DNA of 64,000 bases from Nymphaea colorata (taxonomy: Eukaryota > Streptophyta > Magnoliopsida > Nymphaeales > Nymphaeaceae). The notes beneath the pieces were generated by a model. The model was not told the origin of the DNA. It ran no database searches and worked only from the letters and a program-made list of their open reading frames with translations. The DNA lies in NCBI RefSeq assembly GCF_008831285.2, contig NC_045143.1, positions 7,759,503 to 7,823,502 on the forward strand. The letters are read 5' to 3'. Shown here in pieces: positions 1 through 18,153 of the stretch (within the stretch, counting starts at the first letter, position 1; the number at the start of each line of letters is the position of its first letter). The translations under genes were made by a program, and so were the position numbers.

Positions 1-943
1 CTCGATCTTGCTTGATTCGTAATTTTGTTGATCTTGGTGATCATATCCATTTAGTTGTTCGGATTTTTTTTTTCAATTTGTTGCGGTTCATTCAAATTTA
101 AATTAATGATCCTGTTAGTTAGGAGATTGGTTGTGATCTGTACCTTTCCATTCTATAATCAATTCACAGAAGTTCACTAAAATGTTCATGTATGTGGTCA
201 AAACCACTTAACATTTGGAAAATTGCAAATAGCCTGCCTCGATTAATAAAATAACTATTTCGCTGATGTCCGCTATGCGGCCTGTTTATAATTTTATTGA
301 CTCTCGCTCTGTTCTTCTTTGAGATTTTTTTTTGACAACTCGTGTTTTGTATCCTATATTGATGGGTACCGTCACATCTAACTACGTGAGAGAGAGATTA
401 TTTCATTCATCCGAAGTTTAGATAATTTGATTTCATACAGTTTGAATCTAGAATTTCTTCCGTTCTTTCTTTCTTTTTTTTTTTTTTGAGAGTGCGCGTT
501 GAAAGGTTTCTAGATGACGCTGCGGGCGATCGAAGTTCGAAATATAATCTGTTTCGGATTTGTCAGTATTGGAGTTATCCAATCGGTTCCTGATCGTTAG
601 TAATTGAGCCAGCGACCATCATTATCGTAGGCGCAATTTTATTTGTGCCACTATTACTACCAACGCTGACAGAGCTTCGCAATAGCTTTTCGCATGGTAA
701 GTCTCTGTTGGTGTATGTCAAGCGGAAGCTGTAGTTCTAGATAAGAAAGAATGGTGAAGCAGATAAGGTCTAATGATGATGATACTCTTGTTATATATAT
801 TTGGCTACGTACTTTGAATGGTCATCCCATGGGTTCCAGTTGGTAGTTGAATTCTAAATGTTAGTATCAGTTGTTTGAATCACTCATGCACGTGATGTCA
901 GATCTGATGAACTCTTTTGGGTCCTGTTCTCTTTGATGTGTAG
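1..943 (+). other. Probable intron 1 of the left profilin gene
   Basis: There is no coding exon here. The stretch is AT-rich, has no long open frame, and ends in an acceptor (AG at 942-943) joined to profilin exon 2. In the complete profilin gene at 11131 the equivalent intron is about 550 bp, so exon 1 of this copy should lie just left of the window. The 5' part could also hold 5' UTR or an unrecognised first exon, but no start resembling the [10 protein letters not shown] end of profilin was found. This is inference from the paralogue. Confidence 0.5.
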
Positions 944-2328
944 TTTAAGACAGAACAGGTAACTGCGATCATGCGTGATTTTGAGGAGCCTGGATCTCTT
1001 GCACCAACGGGGTTGTTCCTTGGTTCAGCAAAGTATATGGTCATTCAGGGTGAGCCTGGTGCTGTCATCCGAGGCAAGAAGGTGATGATCCTACAATCCC
1101 ATATGTGATATTAATACTTCTGTTTAATTGGTTCTTCTATTTGCTCAAACAGGAATTCAGTCGTAGTAATTCAGCGACAAGGCGGATGCGGTTGACCATT
1201 GATGTCAACAGCGCATTATAGCGTTATTCTTTGTTTGACGAAGAATTTGTGTTCTCGATCTATCTGTTTACATCAATCTAAAAAGCTCTTTTTTGTAATA
1301 GAACTCGTAGGTGCTGTCGACTTATCATTCTGTTTTTCTCTCCTTGTATTTCTCAAGACTGAATCCTTCTTGCTTGCCTATTTAGCTTCACTGCAAGCTT
1401 TGCCTTCTCATTGCTGACAAAACTTAAAAAGAAGGCCTACGCTTAAAAATTGTTCAAACGGCTACAGCAGGGGATTGTTGTTCCCCCAATTCCTACCTGC
1501 TCAATTAATCACAAACCCATCTACCATTTTCTTTCACATACGTATTCACAAAACTTGTGTGGAAGCGTTTAGTGGTTTTGGTGACCTAGAGACCTGCCTA
1601 TATCTTTATTAGTCAATTACCATACTGTTTTCTCTCGTTATTCTACAACTAAAATTTCATCAAGAGTTCAAACTGGGGAAAGAGCTGCGTTGCATTAAGG
1701 TTGTTACTTGGTGTCTAAGAAATGCGAACGTGGTTCTAAACCGGAAAATTCAACTGAAAGAGGTACTAATGGAAAGAGCAAATGAATTATGATATTAACC
1801 CTTCTTCTATGTCAGCTTTTTTCTTCCTTTTGGTTGAATTTGCGAATATGGGTTTCACCGTTCAGCCTTTCGTGGCCAAAGTAAGAAAAAAGGGGTTCCT
1901 CTTTGTTTATTGTATTTATCCTTTCTGATGCATCTTCTTTTGTATATGTTTACTGTTTCCATCTACAGTGCTTCATAAATTGATTTTGATTGTTCTTGGA
2001 CGTTTCCGTCGTGATAACTTTTGTTTAAGTTCTTCCTTTACATCGCTATTTTGTTTAATTGTTGAAACGTTCAAGTTGAACACGATGGTCTGACTTGGTT
2101 CAAGTCATCAGCTGTTCCAATATATTTATTTGGAATCATTTCTTTATTTTTGTGAACCTTTATGTAATTAATACCATTGCTGATTTTAAGCAGGGTTCTG
2201 GTGGGATTACAATTAAGAAGACCAACCAAGCGTTAATCGTCGGAATCTATGAGGAGCCAATGACCCCAGGACAGTGCAACATGGTTGTTGAGAGGCTTGG
2301 TGATTACCTTTATGATCAAGGCCTCTAG
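944..2328 (+). CDS. Profilin, copy A (exons 2 and 3 only; exon 1 outside the window)
   Basis: Profilins are small cytosolic proteins that bind G-actin, poly-proline and phosphoinositides and regulate actin assembly. Two coding exons are seen: 944-1081 (46 codons, starting FKTEQ) and 2194-2328 (44 codons plus TAG). Both are bounded by AG/GT signals in phase 0. The conserved profilin core is present: [35 protein letters not shown], and the end [19 protein letters not shown]. The residues match the last 90 of the 131-aa plant profilin, so only the first 41 codons are missing. The intron between them is about 1.1 kb. Compared with copy B it differs at [35 protein letters not shown] and the YDQGL tail; the EEP and VGIYEEP style resembles pollen-type profilins, which is a weak inference. 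No stops or frameshifts are visible, so it may be functional. Confidence 0.93.
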
Positions 2329-2802
2329 ATTTTCCGCTACTTGTGTGGCCTGTGGGTTTCTGAATCAGCTTGTCTTCCTTCTATTAGCCATGAACAGTAT
2401 CGATATCATAGACGTATTGCTTCCAAATAACTATAAGGTTTCCATGGAAATCTTATGAGAAGAAAAATTATTCATTGGTGGCTAGTCCTTTTTTTTTTGT
2501 GTTTTTCCTTTTTTTTTCCCAAAATATTCATTTTGTCATTGTTCGACTCTAGATTTAAAGAAGCCTGTATGCAAAGATGAGAGTTTCGTGTTTTCTAGTG
2601 TCCTTGATGAGTTCTTCTGGGTTTTCAGAGCGTTCCATTGCTTAATTTCAAAGAATGTAAGGGGGGTTTCTGGTGAAAGTTTTCCGCAGCCCCCATGTTT
2701 ATTGTAATAAACCTTCTTGATCCTGTTTTTATCTTACTAAAGATGATAACAAATGAGCTCAGTACTGGGTTATCGGGTTATCTGTCTGGTGTTGGTTGTG
2801 GT

Positions 2803-2937
<135 letters not shown>

Positions 2938-3277
2938 GTAAAAACCACATACTTAGGTCAGGATAAAAACTAGTTCATTTTGAATTTTTAAATATTTTTT
3001 TGCAATCTAACTTTATTGATATCTTAAGAATGGGTTGTTTCAACACATATACTAAGTTGACTGTTTGTTAGACTTTAACGGTGCTTTTATAATAAAAAAA
3101 ATGAACGGTCCCTATGGCATGATAACAAAAAAAATCACATTTTTCATTAAAACAACATGCATAAAAGCATGTTTTATATCAAATAGTCGTTATAAGATAT
3201 TAAGATGTTTATATTTTATTTAAAATAGTTTTTAACAAAAAATCAATGGGTTTGGTTTTTATTGGTTTTTACAATCA

Positions 3278-3408
<131 letters not shown>

Positions 3409-3869
3409 GACATGATCGCTGATTATTTTTATAATTTTTTTTTGAAGAGTGAAAAAATGGGACTTTTTTTTTTAGCAGAACTATTCACATGCATGTCATA
3501 TCCATGTCCGCAACGTCATAAAAAGAAAATCACGTTTTCTTCGGTGTGTAAATCTTATTCTTTTAAGGATTTGAAATAAATAAATTGAGCTTTCTCATAT
3601 CATAAAATCCAACTGTTTAGGAAAAATATAATGTTCCTTTATTTCTAACTTTTGAATCGGGGAGAACACATTCATATGCTTATAAGTTTTGTAAAAAATG
3701 TATTCACATCGGAACATGTAAGTAAGGGCTTGTTTGAATAGTTTCATCATATGTTTGAAAATGTATTTTGAGACACTCAATCCCAAAACTACCTAATTGG
3801 GACATTTTCTTTAATTTCAAACAATGCTGGGAACAGCACACGAGAAAGAGTCCGTTTGAGAGAGAGAAA

Positions 3870-3931
3870 GAAAAATAACATTAAAGACGTTATATTTAAA
3901 GAAAAATAACATTAAAGACGTTATATTTAAA
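3870..3931. repeat. Perfect 31-bp tandem duplication
   Basis: The units 3870-3900 and 3901-3931 are identical (both begin GAAAAATAACATTAAAG). No coding content. Confidence 0.9.
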
Positions 3932-4032
3932 AATCAGCTCTTAATTCTTGTAAGAAGTTAAAGGTATCACCATTTTCCAATAGGTAACCAAAAATTAACC
4001 ATACATCGTGCAAAATGGAGGATGTCATGCGC

Positions 4033-4102
4033 TGAGAAGAAGAGAGGTCATAAACTGATGTTGTAGATGAGAAGAAGAGAGGTCATAAACTGATGTTGTA
4101 GA
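4033..4102. repeat. Perfect 35-bp tandem duplication
   Basis: The units 4033-4067 and 4068-4102 are identical (both begin TGAGAAGAAGAGAGGTC). No coding content. Confidence 0.9.
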
Positions 4103-5681
4103 TGTCTTCTACAACATGCTTTGACTATTGTTAAAATCAATAATGTAAATGAATATAATGTAGCACACTGTAGAAATCAGATGCAAGTCCGTAGAAGAAG
4201 ACATCATTTTAAGTAGTCCAAACATGCCACCGGAAGATGAGCAACCAAGTTTGTCATAAAAAAAAAGAGATGAAAAAAACTGCAGATCATCCCATTGCAG
4301 ATAATCCCACTAGAACTCTCAAATTAAGCGTGTTTAGGCGAGAAAAACTTAAAACAAGAAGAAAAGCAACTTTCATTATACGTTTCTTTCATTAAATTAA
4401 AAATAAACATATAAACACTAGAGAGAGAGAGAGAGAGAGAAATGAAAAAACAACTTTGATTATGCGTCACTTTCATTAAATAAAAATTATCAATATCTAT
4501 ATATTCATGAGACGACCATCAACGTTCCCTCCCCCTTACCGCTTTCGTTGCCGTACTCTCTCAAAGCTGCCGTGGACATGAAGAGTTGAAGACGTCACCC
4601 AATATCCCTTTCCAGTACTGAAGCACCGGCAAGGCCATGATCAACCACTTCTTGTGCAGCATTATCCTTCGAGCATACGGTTGATTCTCTATCAATCTAT
4701 TAGTTTCTTTGGCACTTCACAAGAGAAACTATAATAGTTTATGATGCTTCTAACTTAAATTTAATACAAAAATAGTCCACATAGATGTGCTAAATGGATG
4801 AAAAGGATACAGATCATGGAATTTAATGTTTAGATCTAAGTCGAGAAATTTAATACCATTAATTTTAAAATTATTCTAAAAAAAATTATATATCGTCATT
4901 TGTTTTGATATATGATAAAGACGTCACATGTACCGACGGGGAGTATTTCATCATACTGCCCAGTTGATAGCTGAAACCTTTATCATTTCTCTCAAGAAAC
5001 TCACGTTTTGATACAAGATCATGCCACAAATACTCTAGCACATTAAGATTTATAATAATTTTTGTAGGATTGACCAATGGCCTTATCTGCATATGTTGGA
5101 AAGGAAACAATCAGACAGATGAAACATAAACAAAAGAACCATTATCGACCAGTTAGCAATTGGTATCTGCTTTTACTTTCCTGGAGGAAATAGGCAAATG
5201 AGAATTTTGCTCCAAACACACAAAGCCAGAAAATCATATATCTGCATTTTATCAATATGAAACATGAGCACCCAGTTCATGGGACTGTGTGCCATATCAG
5301 GTCTATTTTTGGTGTCTCAATATGATACTTTTGCTATGCTTCTACTTGTATACTAGTTTCCTCCTTTGGGGTACAAAGACTTAACGATCCCAGAGTTCAA
5401 ACGAAGACTAGCAGTCTACCAGTCTTTATCCCATCCATTGCACCAATCGCTCTTAGGCACACCTTCACATATAAAGCCTTGACAAATATTATCTGGTCAG
5501 TCTATTTTAAAAAATCACTATATATTAAAAGGTAATTAATCTTAGAGCTCACAGTGCTCAAATAGTTGAGACGCACACTAAGGCAAGAAGGCAAGGTTAA
5601 GGCACGCATGCTTAGTTCAAAAAGAGGAACTAAGCAATTAATAAGTGGGGCATGTAAAACCATCCATACAAACACAATGAG

Positions 5682-6209
5682 TAGGGTTGCACACGAGCCA
5701 AGACGAGCCCGAGCTTGGCCAGCTTGAACTCGGCTTGGCTCAAAAAACTCAAGTTCTAGATTTAACTCCTTATAGCAAGCTCGAGCTTGACTCGACTACA
5801 CAAAATTGAGCTCGAACTCGACTCGTTTAACCCATTTAACTTATTAGGAGTTAACTCGTTTAGCATTAACTCGTGTAAGCATTAACTCATTTAACTTGTA
5901 TAAGCTTTAAATCGTATAACTCGTGTAAGTATTAACTCGTGTAATTTGTAAAATTTTGTTTTTGCCTTAAAAATTAAAACCATTGATTCAAAGAACTGGT
6001 TTTGGCAATATTATATAGAATAACGGTTTGCGAGTCGAGTCGAGTATAAACAAATTGAGTTCTTGAAACTTGAACTCAACTTGTTTATCGTTTCGAGTAT
6101 CTTTGTATGCTCGAACTTGGCTCGTTTATAAACGAGTCAAGCAGGAACCAAGTTTTTTTGAGTGAGTTCAAGTGAAGCTCGAGTTGGCTCGGCTCATTAT
6201 CCAGCTTTA
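5682..6209 (+). mobile_element. CTCGAG-rich non-autonomous hAT-like element (copy 1)
   Basis: A 528-bp block built of repeated CTCGAGCTCG / AACTCGTTTA motifs with no coding capacity. It begins TAGGGTTGCACACGAGCC and ends in the degenerate inverse GAGCC...TTTA, fitting the YARRG-type termini of hAT elements. It is flanked by acaatgag (5674-5681) and acagtgac (6210-6217), 6 of 8 matching, as expected for an old 8-bp hAT target duplication. A reverse-oriented relative lies near 47810-48276. The repeat content is clear; the superfamily is inferred. Confidence 0.6.
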
Positions 6210-9849
<3,640 letters not shown>

Positions 9850-10015
9850 GAAACAACAAAGTCACCCAGCAGTAGACAAAAGACGGCGCCGTAGTCGAAT
9901 AACAAAGTGAACATCTCCCTGCACAAGGTGTGCCACAGACTCCGGCGATGAGAAGGTGTTTCTGAAGACCCTGTTGTTGCGTTCATTCCAAATATGCCAC
10001 TAAAAAAAAATAATC
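9850..10015 (-). pseudogene. LINE (non-LTR retrotransposon) ORF2 C-terminal fragment
   Basis: The minus strand encodes, from about 10000 down, WHIWNERNNRVFRNTFSS followed by PESVAHLVQGDV. This resembles the WxIWxERNxRxF segment in the zinc-binding C-terminal region that follows plant LINE reverse transcriptases. The frame breaks within about 50 codons and no reverse transcriptase core is found upstream, so this would be a 5'-truncated LINE tail. Recognition rests on one short motif. Confidence 0.4.
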
Positions 10016-10568
10016 CACAACCTCCAAACACAACCACAATAAAATGATAGGATTAGATTGGTCCACTTCACCTCTTGCGCCACCCCTCCATTCAATTCAA
10101 GCCTCTTTGAGGGATGTGGCTATTAAGAGCACGATCAATTACAATAACCCATCATTTGGTACAAAGACCGGGCTACTACGTGTTACTTTAAAGTGCTACC
10201 CATCACTTCAGTTATATACTGAATGTTGGTAGTTAACTAATTAATTAAAATATATTACTAAATACATAATAAACCATTACTAAGAGTATTATAAAGAGTA
10301 TGATAAATGGTCACAATACGATAAATTGTCACTAATGTTATTATAACTAAGGCTTTTAACAATAGTGTTTGATTTTTTTTTAGTCACTTAGCAATTTAAT
10401 GTAGACCGTCTTGATTTATAAAAAAAACAAAAAGAAAAATATAATGAACATTTTCATCATTCAATAAAATTTATATTTTTTATTTTCTCTCAACCATCTA
10501 TTTACTTGAGATGAATTGTCTTAATTAAATGGTTAAATGACTTTGGATAACTAGAGTCATCGTTCACT

Positions 10569-10604
<36 letters not shown>

Positions 10605-11011
10605 TAAGATTCTTGACATTTTTTCCAATCATCACAATTTAACGCAATACATCAGGCAGTAAAATGGTATGATCAATCTATTTAGAAGAGGTACTTGATA
10701 TTGCCAAGATCCTTTTCCAATAGAAAATAAACATGTTCAAAGAGGGCAAGACAATGGCAGTTAGAATAGATAGTACACGATCATTTATTCCAATAGAAGG
10801 AAAACATTTTCAAAAAGGGCAAGCGCAGCTGAAGGTTGACACTTGACATTGATAGCCGCAAGGCGCTGAGTAAAGCGTCATTAGCGGCATCTAACAAGTT
10901 GGAGAGAATCCAGGCGTTGGGGAGAGAGGAGAGAGAAGGTTCTAGAGATGCGCAATCATGGAGGGTGACCAAACTTGGAGGCCCGGACATGAGGGGCAAT
11001 CAATCCAACCC
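10016..11011. other. Intergenic DNA upstream of profilin B
   Basis: AT-rich, with a (TA)n tract at about 10573-10600 and no recognisable coding sequence. The last 200 bp turn GC-richer toward the profilin promoter. Confidence 0.5.
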
Positions 11012-11021
11012 GATTAAATAC
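11012..11021 (+). promoter_or_regulatory. Candidate TATA-like box of profilin B
   Basis: GATTAAATAC lies about 110 bp upstream of the profilin ATG at 11131, followed by a GC-rich leader with a GAAGAAGAAG run. The spacing would give a leader of about 80 nt. The start context gcgacgATG has A at -3. This is a motif match only. Confidence 0.35.
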
Positions 11022-11130
11022 GAGGCCACCCAACGCTTCTTCCCCCCACGGCTGCCTCTGCGCATTGAGAGAGTCCACCTCTAGAGTACAGGAAGCAGGG
11101 AGGGGAGGGAAGAAGAAGAAGAAGGCGACG

Positions 11131-14100
11131 ATGTCGTGGCAAGCATACGTCGATGAGCACCTGATGTGCGACATCGACGGCAACCATCTTACCGCGGCTG
11201 CGATCATTGGCCACGACGGTAGCGTCTGGGCTCAGAGTGATACCTTCCCCCAGGTTTCTCTCTCTCTCTGGCTTGTCTTATTTTGCTTTTTGATCTATTG
11301 GGTAGCTTATGTTTTTGTCGAAGAGTTAGTGACAGAAGGTAGGCTGGTGGTTTTCTGCGAGATCTTGTGAGTCTGTGGTTCTTCAATGTTTTGATTAATG
11401 TCTTTATGGTGCTACCAGTTGATTGATGTTGGATGGTCTTAGCGAATCGATCTTCTCTTTTTCTGTTAGTTTCTGTATTTCTATTGTCAAATGATCATTG
11501 GAAAAAATTCCGTTGTTGATGATTTTGGTTTGTTAGATGGTCCTAGCAAATCGATCTTCTATTTATCTGTTAGTATTCTGTATTTATATTGTTAAATAAT
11601 CATTGTAGAAAAGTTCCTTTGTTGATGATTTGGGTTGATTTGGTTTGTTCTTGATTTTCTGGATGACTGTATACGATTTTTATGTATTTCTTCTTCGTGT
11701 CCGACTTGAACTTAAAATACCCAGCAAAGGTGTTTCTAGTTTTTGTTAATTTGAATTTCAGGGTTCAATCGTTGACGGAAATTGTTGTTTTGGCCTTCAA
11801 TGAGCAGTTTAAGCCTGAAGAGATTGCTGGTATCATGAATGACTTTGCCGAGCCGGGGTCACTGGCACCGACCGGATTATACCTTGGATCGACCAAGTAC
11901 ATGGTGATCCAAGGTGAGCCTGGGGCTGTCATCAGAGGGAAGAAGGTGATGAAATCTAATCTTACGTGGATTTGTTTGTTCAGTTATATATTGCACATTC
12001 TTCTCGATTAGCTTTATTTTAGAAGTCTGAGATTGATGTGCCTAATGAGATCTGGTCTGCACATGTGAATTTGATCTGCTCAATGGTAGACAAGAATTTG
12101 TAAAAAGCCTGCTTACATATCTATGCCTGTGACCTTTAGTGATCTCCAGTTGAATGTTCCAGTGTCCATTTTTCTTAGATTGGCAGTTCCAGTCTCCCAA
12201 CTTGCTTTATCAGTTGGGAACTTAGGAGACTTATATCTGATTCTCGATAGTTAACATGGCCAGCTTTTGGATACTCGTTCTGATGTTGAAGTTATCATAT
12301 CGAGCTACACGTGATCAAGCTACCCGATGTTATTCTTAGTCTCGTCTTGTTTTGAGTTTCTTTTATGGAATATAATTAGCAGGTCTGGCCTTCACTGACA
12401 CAATTGCCAGCATGACGTATTAATGATCCTGTGGCACTGTCTCATTCCAAGAAGTTAAACCTGCTTCTATGTGGTTAGCATGTTAATGCTATATTTCTAT
12501 GACTGCTTATTTTCCAGGGAGAGGTAAAGATTTTATTTTTGACGAAGATGTTACATTTGATTTCCACAGACCAGTTGCTCAAGCCTCAAGCATCTCTTTC
12601 TCTCCCCCTCTCCCTCTCGTATGCGGACAAACAAAGAAAAGCAAGAAGTCTGAGCCATTGTTGCTTTTGAAATTTGATTGATCTATGGTTTATTCACCAA
12701 ATAATCTGGAGATTTTGGAATATATTCTAACATATTGATGAATAAAACCTTGATGACTTTATTTAAAAAATGGGTTTTCATTTGAAATTTTTGATAAATA
12801 CGGGTTTTTTTTTACACATCTTGTTCTATAATTTGAACTCAGAAAGTTCTGGCGTTCAAAGATAATACAGCATTTATGGACAAGCTTTCTGAGGTGATAC
12901 TAGAAGTTAGGTTCTATGTTTTTCCTTCGTTTGGATCATTGGTAATGTGATATATCCATGGAAATTTTCTGACTTGAAGATACTCATATTTAACCTTTTG
13001 AGCTGGTGCTCCACATATTTACCACGAACCAGTTTGTAACGTCTGACGAGTTTGTGATTCCAATGCACATGCATTTGGCTATGTCAGAAGGGAGCATTCC
13101 AGCTATCATAGTGTTTTCATATTGGCATCTTCCAGCTATCATAGTGTTTTCATATTGGCATCTATCATGTACTTTATGACGTCTTCTGGGCTTCCTTTGA
13201 GTAACTATAGGTCTTTAGGAATTGCTGGAATACATACAGGTCCACAGGCGCATGTGCATTTGGAACGTCCTATTGATAAGAATGAGCAAAGATCTCATTT
13301 GTGCCAGCAAGATCCACCTTTAAGTTTTGCTTTTTCTAGATGTGCTATTGTCCTTTACTCTTTTAAAAAGACAATGTGGCATGCAGCCATGTGCATCATT
13401 GGACAACTCATATTGCTGGCTAATTTTCTGAAATGAATTCAAATTATTTGATATATATGTATATATAATTATATATCCATGAGCTGGTGAGCTTTTCTGT
13501 AAAGCGTACTTGCATATTCTCAAGGAAGACGACTACTGTTGCTTTCACCACATTTATCCTGGTGTCTTTCTTTCTATCTAGTTGGGAACAGTTTTTCTCT
13601 GGTTGCATGAGCAAAGTGCAGCAATGATCATGTACCTCCTGTCTTTTAGTGCATAAATAACTTGCTCACCATTTCCATGGATGGAGTTTTAAAAGTGAAA
13701 ACATGCTCTTTAAATAGTATTTATCATACACGACTTTTCTTTAGGATGTTTATGAACTAGCAGCAAGTTGCAGAATTTAGGTTGTATGCGGAGGTCAACA
13801 CCTGATGTTACCAACCTTGTCTTTCGGGTAATTTTCTGACAATTTTGTAAAAGGAGAGGGGAAGAAAAATGGGAAAGAGAAGAGGGAGGGTGTGTGTGTG
13901 TGTTTGTATCTGTTCCAATGTCCAGGAATCTTTCAATAAAAAGAGAAATGCTTGAGATGTCTTGTAGGAAAATTCTCATTAATTTTACTGGATGTGCATA
14001 TTTAGCAGCTATACTGTTTCCTGTTCTTCCTCAATCCTCATGCTTCTGCATTTTAGCCTCTTGTTATGATAAGCTCAGTTTGACCTGTGGATATTTTACA

Positions 14101-14308
14101 TTCTTTGATTCTCATTTGCAGATATTTATTTTTCCTCCAAATTTCCTTTTTGTAAATGTCCTGATTGCTGCAGGGTTCTGGAGGAGTTACTATAAAGAAA
14201 ACGAACCTGGCTTTGGTCATCGGAATCTATGACGAGCCATTGACCCCTGGTCAGTGCAACATGATTGTTGAAAGGCTTGGAGATTACCTCATCGAGCAGG
14301 GGCTCTAG
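11131..14308 (+). CDS. Profilin, copy B (complete, 3 exons, 131 aa)
   Basis: An actin-monomer-binding cytoskeletal regulator that also binds poly-proline and phosphoinositides. Exons: 11131-11253 (41 codons, [18 protein letters not shown] to DTFPQ), 11808-11945 (46 codons, [13 protein letters not shown] to VIRGKK) and 14174-14308 (44 codons plus TAG, ending DYLIEQGL). All introns are GT-AG and phase 0, in the standard plant profilin arrangement. Length is exactly that of plant profilins. The N-terminal helix with W3 and Y6 and the C-terminal helix, which together form the poly-proline site, are present, as is the phosphoinositide/actin region with [17 protein letters not shown]. Intron 1 is about 0.55 kb and intron 2 about 2.2 kb. 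It is a tandem paralogue of copy A about 12 kb upstream in the same orientation. No defects seen. Confidence 0.97.
13097..13162. repeat. Perfect 33-bp tandem duplication in profilin B intron 2
   Basis: The units 13097-13129 and 13130-13162 are identical (both begin TTCCAGCTATCATAGTG). Intronic and non-coding. Confidence 0.9.
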
Positions 14309-15235
14309 CTCTTTACATCCAGTGTGGATTTTCATTTATTTGGGCATTGTGATTCCTTTTATATAAAGCTTGCACCAGACATTAAAAGTTGTTGCGGTGA
14401 ATAATTTATAGTTGGGTTTTTTTTGTGGGACATGATTATTTTTCCCTTTAGTGCGCAGGGGTGAAATGGTATATTTTGATTCCACATTTTCTGCAGGCTC
14501 TGTATCTTGTCTGTGAACCATATATTGGTTTTTGAGTAAATGGAAATATTATAGAAGATTTTGGTAATGGTTGGCATGTTTTTGTGCTAATGGAATTCAG
14601 ATCATATAATGCGTAGAATTTCAGCCGCAGCTGACCAATTGTTATATTATTGTGTACCCATCTGGTATATGACCGCTTATTATCCCGTGGTCAGAGGCTT
14701 GGCTTGTTCCCGCGGTTCAGCGGTTAGGCCTATACATGTTATAAACATAGTTTTCCAACACATGCCTCAGTCCTATGGTTTGACGCCATTAACGCTAAAA
14801 TGGGCATGAGAGATGTGGTTAGGCACTATCAGAGATGAGAAATATATTCAAATTAAAAATGTACATCCATTTAGTGAATCTACCCTCTTATTAGAAAAAA
14901 GAAAGCGGCAATCTACTGCAACAATTATCGAAGATACTTCTCGTCAGCCGAAAGAACAGACGAAAAGTTAATAAAAAGTGACTCTTTAACATGGACAGAT
15001 CAGGTTCGCACAAAAAGTTAGTTGACTTTATCGGGCTTCTCCTTGGATCCTTGGACTAAGAACAATTATATTCAAAACAAAAGTAGATAAGAAGTTAATG
15101 ACAGTTCAAACTTGACAAGTTCCATCAATATACGGGAACAGTCTCACTACAGATGCACATAGTTCGAGTTGCTTCCCACATCAAATTGATTCAGATTCGT
15201 GAATCTAGTGACCTCGTTGGAGAGTTTATCAGGAA
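14309..15235. other. Spacer between convergent profilin B and membrane-protein genes
   Basis: This holds the 3' ends of two convergent genes. No open frame has recognisable motifs and no terminator-like structure is obvious. The sequence up to about 14600 is probably profilin 3' UTR. Confidence 0.5.
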
Positions 15236-18153
<2,918 letters not shown>
